Assembly: GCF_014696675.1 (NCBI RefSeq)
Contig: NZ_JACJQN010000004.1
Span: forward strand, 219,730 to 283,729
Origin: Phormidium tenue FACHB-1052
GTDB taxonomy: Bacteria > Cyanobacteriota > Cyanobacteriia > Phormidesmidales > Phormidesmidaceae
Direction of reading: 5' to 3'
DNA: 64,000 nt
Every line of letters begins with the position of its first letter. Position 1 is the first letter of the stretch. Shown here piece after piece: positions 60,784 through 64,000 of this stretch. Both the position numbers and the translations under genes were made by a program. The notes below the pieces were generated by a model. That model was not told the DNA's origin. It saw nothing but the letters and a program-made list of their open reading frames with translations, and did no database searches.

Positions 60784-61524
60784 ATGGTGTTTCCGGTTTA
60801 TTTGGGGGTGGGGGCGTTTAAGCTCCACCCCCATTTTGTGTTTGAGGTGGTGGCCTACGGGGTCGCCATGGGGCTGCTACGCCGCAACGTCAGTCGCGAC
60901 GCTATCCCCCTGAGTCAGCGCAGCTCGGTGGTGATAGGTGGGCTGATCGGGGCGCTGGTGGGGGCCAAAATTTTGGTGCTGCTCCAGCATGGGGATTTGT
61001 TATGGAGCGATTGGCGATCGTGGCTGCTGCTGGGCTTGCAGGGCAAAACGGTGGTGGGGGCGCTGCTGGGTGGGCTGATAGGCGTGGAGCTGACCAAAAA
61101 ATGGATTGGTCTGACGCGATCGACCGGCGATGCCTTTGTGTTTCCGCTGCTGGTGGGGACAGCGCTCGGGCGGGTGGGGTGCTTTTTGACTGGGCTGAGC
61201 GATCGCACCTACGGCACCGTCACCGATCTGCCCTGGGGCATCGACTTTGGCGACGGTTTGCCCCGCCATCCTACCCAGCTCTACGAGGTGGGGTTCTTGA
61301 TGGTTTTGGGATTAATTCTGGCCCGGTATCGGCAACGTGATCTCCCCAACGGCAGGCTGTTTCAGCTCTATCTGGTCGGCTACCTAGGCTTTCGCTTTGC
61401 TGTTGATTTTCTTAAACCCGACTTTCAGCCGCTCTTGGGGCTAAGCTTTATTCAACTCGCCTGTCTGTTGGGAATAGCCTACGGGTTACGCCAGCTCTTG
61501 CGGCGAGAGGTCACAGTTTCGTAA
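60784..61524 (+). CDS. Lgt-like membrane protein without the usual catalytic residues
   Basis: The 246-residue integral membrane protein (about 7 helices) resembles prolipoprotein diacylglyceryl transferase. It retains TDLPWGIDFGDGLPRHPTQL. In active Lgt the signature is GRxGNF with a downstream Glu and an HGG motif with a catalytic His. Here the corresponding positions read GRVGCFLTG and GKTVVGALLGG, so the Asn and the His appear to be missing. It may bind the same phospholipid but perform other chemistry. The radical SAM gene begins 11 nt downstream, so they form an operon. The start is the ATG at 60784 (MVFPVYLGV); a frame opening at 60703 has no family-like N-terminus. Confidence 0.78.
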   Translation: MVFPVYLGVGAFKLHPHFVFEVVAYGVAMGLLRRNVSRDAIPLSQRSSVVIGGLIGALVGAKILVLLQHGDLLWSDWRSWLLLGLQGKTVVGALLGGLIGVELTKKWIGLTRSTGDAFVFPLLVGTALGRVGCFLTGLSDRTYGTVTDLPWGIDFGDGLPRHPTQLYEVGFLMVLGLILARYRQRDLPNGRLFQLYLVGYLGFRFAVDFLKPDFQPLLGLSFIQLACLLGIAYGLRQLLRREVTVS

Positions 61525-61534
61525 CAACGTCCCC

Positions 61535-62965
61535 ATGCCTACCCGCCCCTATCTTTTCTACGCCTTAACCAACAGCCTGTGCTCTCGCTGCCTGGGCAAA
61601 GTCGAGGCCAAAATTGTGTTCCAAGAGGGGGGCGTTTACCTGATCAAGCACTGCCCCACCCACGGGCGCGAAGAGGTGCTGATTGCCGACGATGAAGAAT
61701 ACTACCGGCAAACCCAGGCGTTTATCAAACCGGGGGATATGCCCCTCAAGTTCAACACCCCGATTCGCTACGGCTGTCCCTACGACTGCGGCCTCTGCCC
61801 CGACCACGAGCAGCACAGCTGCCTGACGCTGATCGAGCTGACCGATCGCTGCAACCTGAGCTGCCCCATCTGCTACGCCGACTCGGGTGCCGAGGAGCAC
61901 AACGCCGCCAGTCAGCTCCGCCGCCACCGCTCCCTAGCCGAGATCAAGCGCATGCTGGATGCGGTAGTGGCCAACGAGGGCGCGCCTCAGGTGGTGCAGC
62001 TCAGCGGTGGCGAACCCACCCTGCATCCCGACTTTTTTGAGGTACTAGAACTGGTCAAGGCCCGACCGATTCAGCATTTGATGATCAACACCAACGGGTT
62101 GCGCATTGCTCAAGATGCGGCGTTTTGCGATCGCCTCGCCGAGTACAAAACCGGCACCGAAATCTATCTCCAATTCGACAGCTTTGAAGAAAAAGCCCTG
62201 CGCGAACTGCGAGGGGCTGACCTGCGCGCTACCCGGCAGCAGGCGATCGATCGCCTCAACGCCCTCAACCTCTCGACTACCCTGGTGGTCACCCTCAAGA
62301 AAGGGCTCAACGACCACGAAATTGGCGAAATCATTGACTATGCCCTAGCCCAGCGGTGTGTGCGCGGCGTGACGTTTCAGCCGATCCAGGCGGCAGGCAG
62401 ACTAGAGGGGTTTGAGGCGGGGCGCGATCGCTACACCCTCACCGAAGTGCGCCGCGCTATTCTCGACCAAAGCCCCCATTTCAAACCTCAGGATATTCTG
62501 CCGGTGCCTTGCCACCCCGACTCGCTGGCGATGGCCTACGCCATCAAGGTCAAAGGCCAGGTGATTCCGCTGACGGGCATGTTCTCAACTCCGACTTTTG
62601 TGGAAATGATGCCTAACTCGGTGCTCTACGAGCAAGACCCCCAGCTCAAACAAAAAATCTTCGAGCTGTTTTCCACCAGCCATTCCCCACAGTCATCGGC
62701 CAATGCGCTGAAGCAATTGCTGTGCTGCCTACCCCAGGTGCCCGTGCCTAGCGGCATCAGCTACGAAAATATTTTTCGCATTATGATTGTGCAGTTTCTC
62801 GATGCCTATAACTTTGATGTGCGATCGGTGAAGCGATCGTGCATTCACATCGTCCACCCCGATGGCCGCATCATTCCCTTCGACACCTACAACCTGTTTT
62901 ACCGGGAGGGCAGTGCCGGAGCCGCTAAACTAGCCGAAGTTCAGTCTGCTACCTCAACCCCATGA
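61535..62965 (+). CDS. Multi-cluster radical SAM enzyme (Tes/MJ0619-like)
   Basis: The 476-residue enzyme has three Cys groups. An N-terminal rubredoxin-like C16-x2-C19 ... C40 (CPTHG) comes first. A second set C81-x3-C85-x2-C88 ... C96 follows (CPYDCGLCPDHEQHSC). The radical SAM triad is C106-x3-C110-x2-C113 (DRCNLSCPICYAD). LSGGEPTLHPDF follows. This layout matches archaeal tetraether synthase (Tes) and MJ0619-type proteins. Characterised members make C-C bonds between lipid tails or methylate pterins; the bacterial function is unknown. An Lgt-like gene precedes by 11 nt and a membrane protein gene overlaps the end by 4 nt, pointing to membrane-lipid work. Confidence 0.82.
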   Translation: MPTRPYLFYALTNSLCSRCLGKVEAKIVFQEGGVYLIKHCPTHGREEVLIADDEEYYRQTQAFIKPGDMPLKFNTPIRYGCPYDCGLCPDHEQHSCLTLIELTDRCNLSCPICYADSGAEEHNAASQLRRHRSLAEIKRMLDAVVANEGAPQVVQLSGGEPTLHPDFFEVLELVKARPIQHLMINTNGLRIAQDAAFCDRLAEYKTGTEIYLQFDSFEEKALRELRGADLRATRQQAIDRLNALNLSTTLVVTLKKGLNDHEIGEIIDYALAQRCVRGVTFQPIQAAGRLEGFEAGRDRYTLTEVRRAILDQSPHFKPQDILPVPCHPDSLAMAYAIKVKGQVIPLTGMFSTPTFVEMMPNSVLYEQDPQLKQKIFELFSTSHSPQSSANALKQLLCCLPQVPVPSGISYENIFRIMIVQFLDAYNFDVRSVKRSCIHIVHPDGRIIPFDTYNLFYREGSAGAAKLAEVQSATSTP

Positions 62966-63315
62966 CCAACCCCACCGATCCCACCCCCCAAAACAACCCC
63001 ACGCCTCAAAACGAAATTCTGGAAATTGTTAAAGGCATGCTGCTGCTGCTGGGCTGCCATGCTGTAGCAGGGGCACTGATATTCCTTTTAGGTTTGTTGG
63101 TGGCCGTAGCTGGCGTTGGTGACTATGCCTTTGCCGTTCCTTGGGTAATCGGGGCGGCGGGGTTCTTATTTTGGCAGCTGCTCTACGTAATTCCGTTGGT
63201 GATTACTCTTCGGCGACGAGGGTACATCGCCATGGCTAAGGGGGTGATCATTACCGCCGTGCTGACTGCCCTAGTTAACGGGGCTTGCTTTGTCTCGATG
63301 TTTGGCTTTGTGTGA
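62962..63315 (+). CDS. Small membrane protein of the Lgt-like/radical SAM operon
   Basis: The 117-residue product has a polar, Asn/Pro-rich start (PTDPTPQNNPTPQNEI) and three hydrophobic segments (near residues 30-50, 53-72 and 88-112). I do not recognise a family. Its ATG lies in the ATGA overlap with the radical SAM stop, so translation is probably coupled. Confidence 0.75.
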   Translation: MTNPTDPTPQNNPTPQNEILEIVKGMLLLLGCHAVAGALIFLLGLLVAVAGVGDYAFAVPWVIGAAGFLFWQLLYVIPLVITLRRRGYIAMAKGVIITAVLTALVNGACFVSMFGFV

Positions 63316-63366
63316 AACTTGTGGATGGAGATTTTTCAGAGAACCACTCCCCATCCACCCACTAAT

Positions 63367-63756
63367 TCACTCCCCACAATAGGCAATCAGATCAATCTCC
63401 ACATCTCCATAACCTGCCAAAGCCGTGACCCCTACAGTCGTGCGGCTGGGCTGGGGAGCATCGCCAAAGTAAGACTGATAGATGGCGTTCACCGTTTCGT
63501 AATAGCGAAAGTCGGTGACAAATACCCTGGCCATGACCACCTTGTTAAAACCGCTGCCCGCGTGGTCGAGCACCAGGGCCAAATTATCCATTACCCGCCG
63601 AGTTTGGTCTTCAATCGGGCCTTTGACAACTTCGCCTGTAGCCGGATCTTCCGCTAGCTGCCCGGTAATAAATAAAAAGTCTCCCGCCCGCACCGCATGG
63701 GAGTAAGGGGCTACCGGAGGCAGTAGGTTATTGGGCAGGGTCATAAACTCCAGCAT
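63367..63756 (-). CDS. RidA-family protein (enamine/imine deaminase)
   Basis: RidA hydrolyses reactive 2-aminoacrylate and related enamines formed by PLP enzymes. From the ATG at 63756 it has 129 residues, typical of the trimeric family. Conserved stretches are LPPVAPYSHAVRAGDFLFIT, NLALVLDHAGSGFNKVVMAR, RTTVGVTALAGYGDVEIDLI. The active-site Arg lies in PSRTTVG. Starts at 63744 or 63825 are also in frame. Confidence 0.88.
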   Translation of the reverse strand: MLEFMTLPNNLLPPVAPYSHAVRAGDFLFITGQLAEDPATGEVVKGPIEDQTRRVMDNLALVLDHAGSGFNKVVMARVFVTDFRYYETVNAIYQSYFGDAPQPSRTTVGVTALAGYGDVEIDLIAYCGE

Positions 63757-63837
63757 GGGGTAGTTCTTAATAACAACAGCCCTAAAGTTTAGACCAACCT
63801 GCGATCGCAGCGTATGCGATTCCACGCTTTCCTATGC

Positions 63838-63869
63838 AAAGGGCGCCCCCCATGCGGGGGGCGCCCTTT
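63838..63869. terminator. Very strong bidirectional terminator between psbA and ridA
   Basis: The 14-bp perfect stem AAAGGGCGCCCCCC/GGGGGGCGCCCTTT has only an ATGC loop. It is flanked by A and T runs on both sides. It lies about 30 nt beyond the psbA stop on the minus strand. Confidence 0.88.
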
Positions 63870-63900
63870 GCTAATCAATCAATGGGGTAGTCGATGAGAA

Positions 63901-64000
<100 letters not shown>

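Overview
The window is chromosomal DNA of a cyanobacterium. Three things show this: rpoC is split into rpoC1 and rpoC2, the octamer GCGATCGC (HIP1-type) is very frequent, and several genes are cyanobacterial hallmarks (ccmP, isiB/isiC, rre1/ycf29, KGK-domain proteins, and the 3' end of psbA at the right edge). Moderate-to-high GC and the gene set suggest a Leptolyngbya/Nodosilinea/Phormidium-like filamentous lineage. That placement is inference only. No tRNA gene and no CRISPR array was seen.

Layout. 1-6.5 kb (minus strand): hemA, glpX, an SLH-domain protein and clpC. 7-9.9 kb: a small membrane protein gene, then an iron-stress locus in which isiA has shrunk to a 164-bp remnant in front of intact isiB (flavodoxin) and isiC. 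10-20.6 kb: a DUF3370 protein, a large metzincin-type protease, purN, a Crp/NtcA-like regulator, leuC, a BON-like small protein, selU/mnmH, a decayed DUF429 gene and a cupin. 20.7-27.3 kb: argS, then a two-gene signalling unit made of an MHYT/cyanobacteriochrome hybrid histidine kinase and a response-regulator adenylate cyclase. 27.4-30.5 kb: pyrG and hisD on the minus strand. 30.7-41.4 kb: rpsT-tatD-rpoB-rpoC1-rpoC2, ended by a strong terminator. 41.5-43.7 kb: rnpB, rnc and an oxidoreductase. 44-53.6 kb: a small exported protein, ccmP (carboxysome shell), a fasciclin protein with a repetitive linker, rre1, a GST, mutL, a rhodanese-like protein, cofG, a small Cys-containing protein, a MITE and mazG.

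53.7-59.3 kb is the accessory region. It holds a degenerate array with a 21-nt period, a small orphan gene, a REP-associated tyrosine transposase flanked by its palindromes, and an AT-richer four-gene cassette: dynamin-like GTPase, two KGK-domain proteins and an HNH nuclease. This cassette is one of the two best candidates for an undescribed system. 59.5-63.3 kb holds argG followed by the other candidate: a tight three-gene unit of an Lgt-like membrane protein lacking the usual catalytic residues, a multi-cluster radical SAM enzyme resembling archaeal Tes/MJ0619 proteins, and a small membrane protein. A RidA protein and the psbA 3' end with its terminator close the window.

Limits: all family calls were made by reading motifs by eye. 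Start codons marked as uncertain could shift by a few to a few dozen codons.
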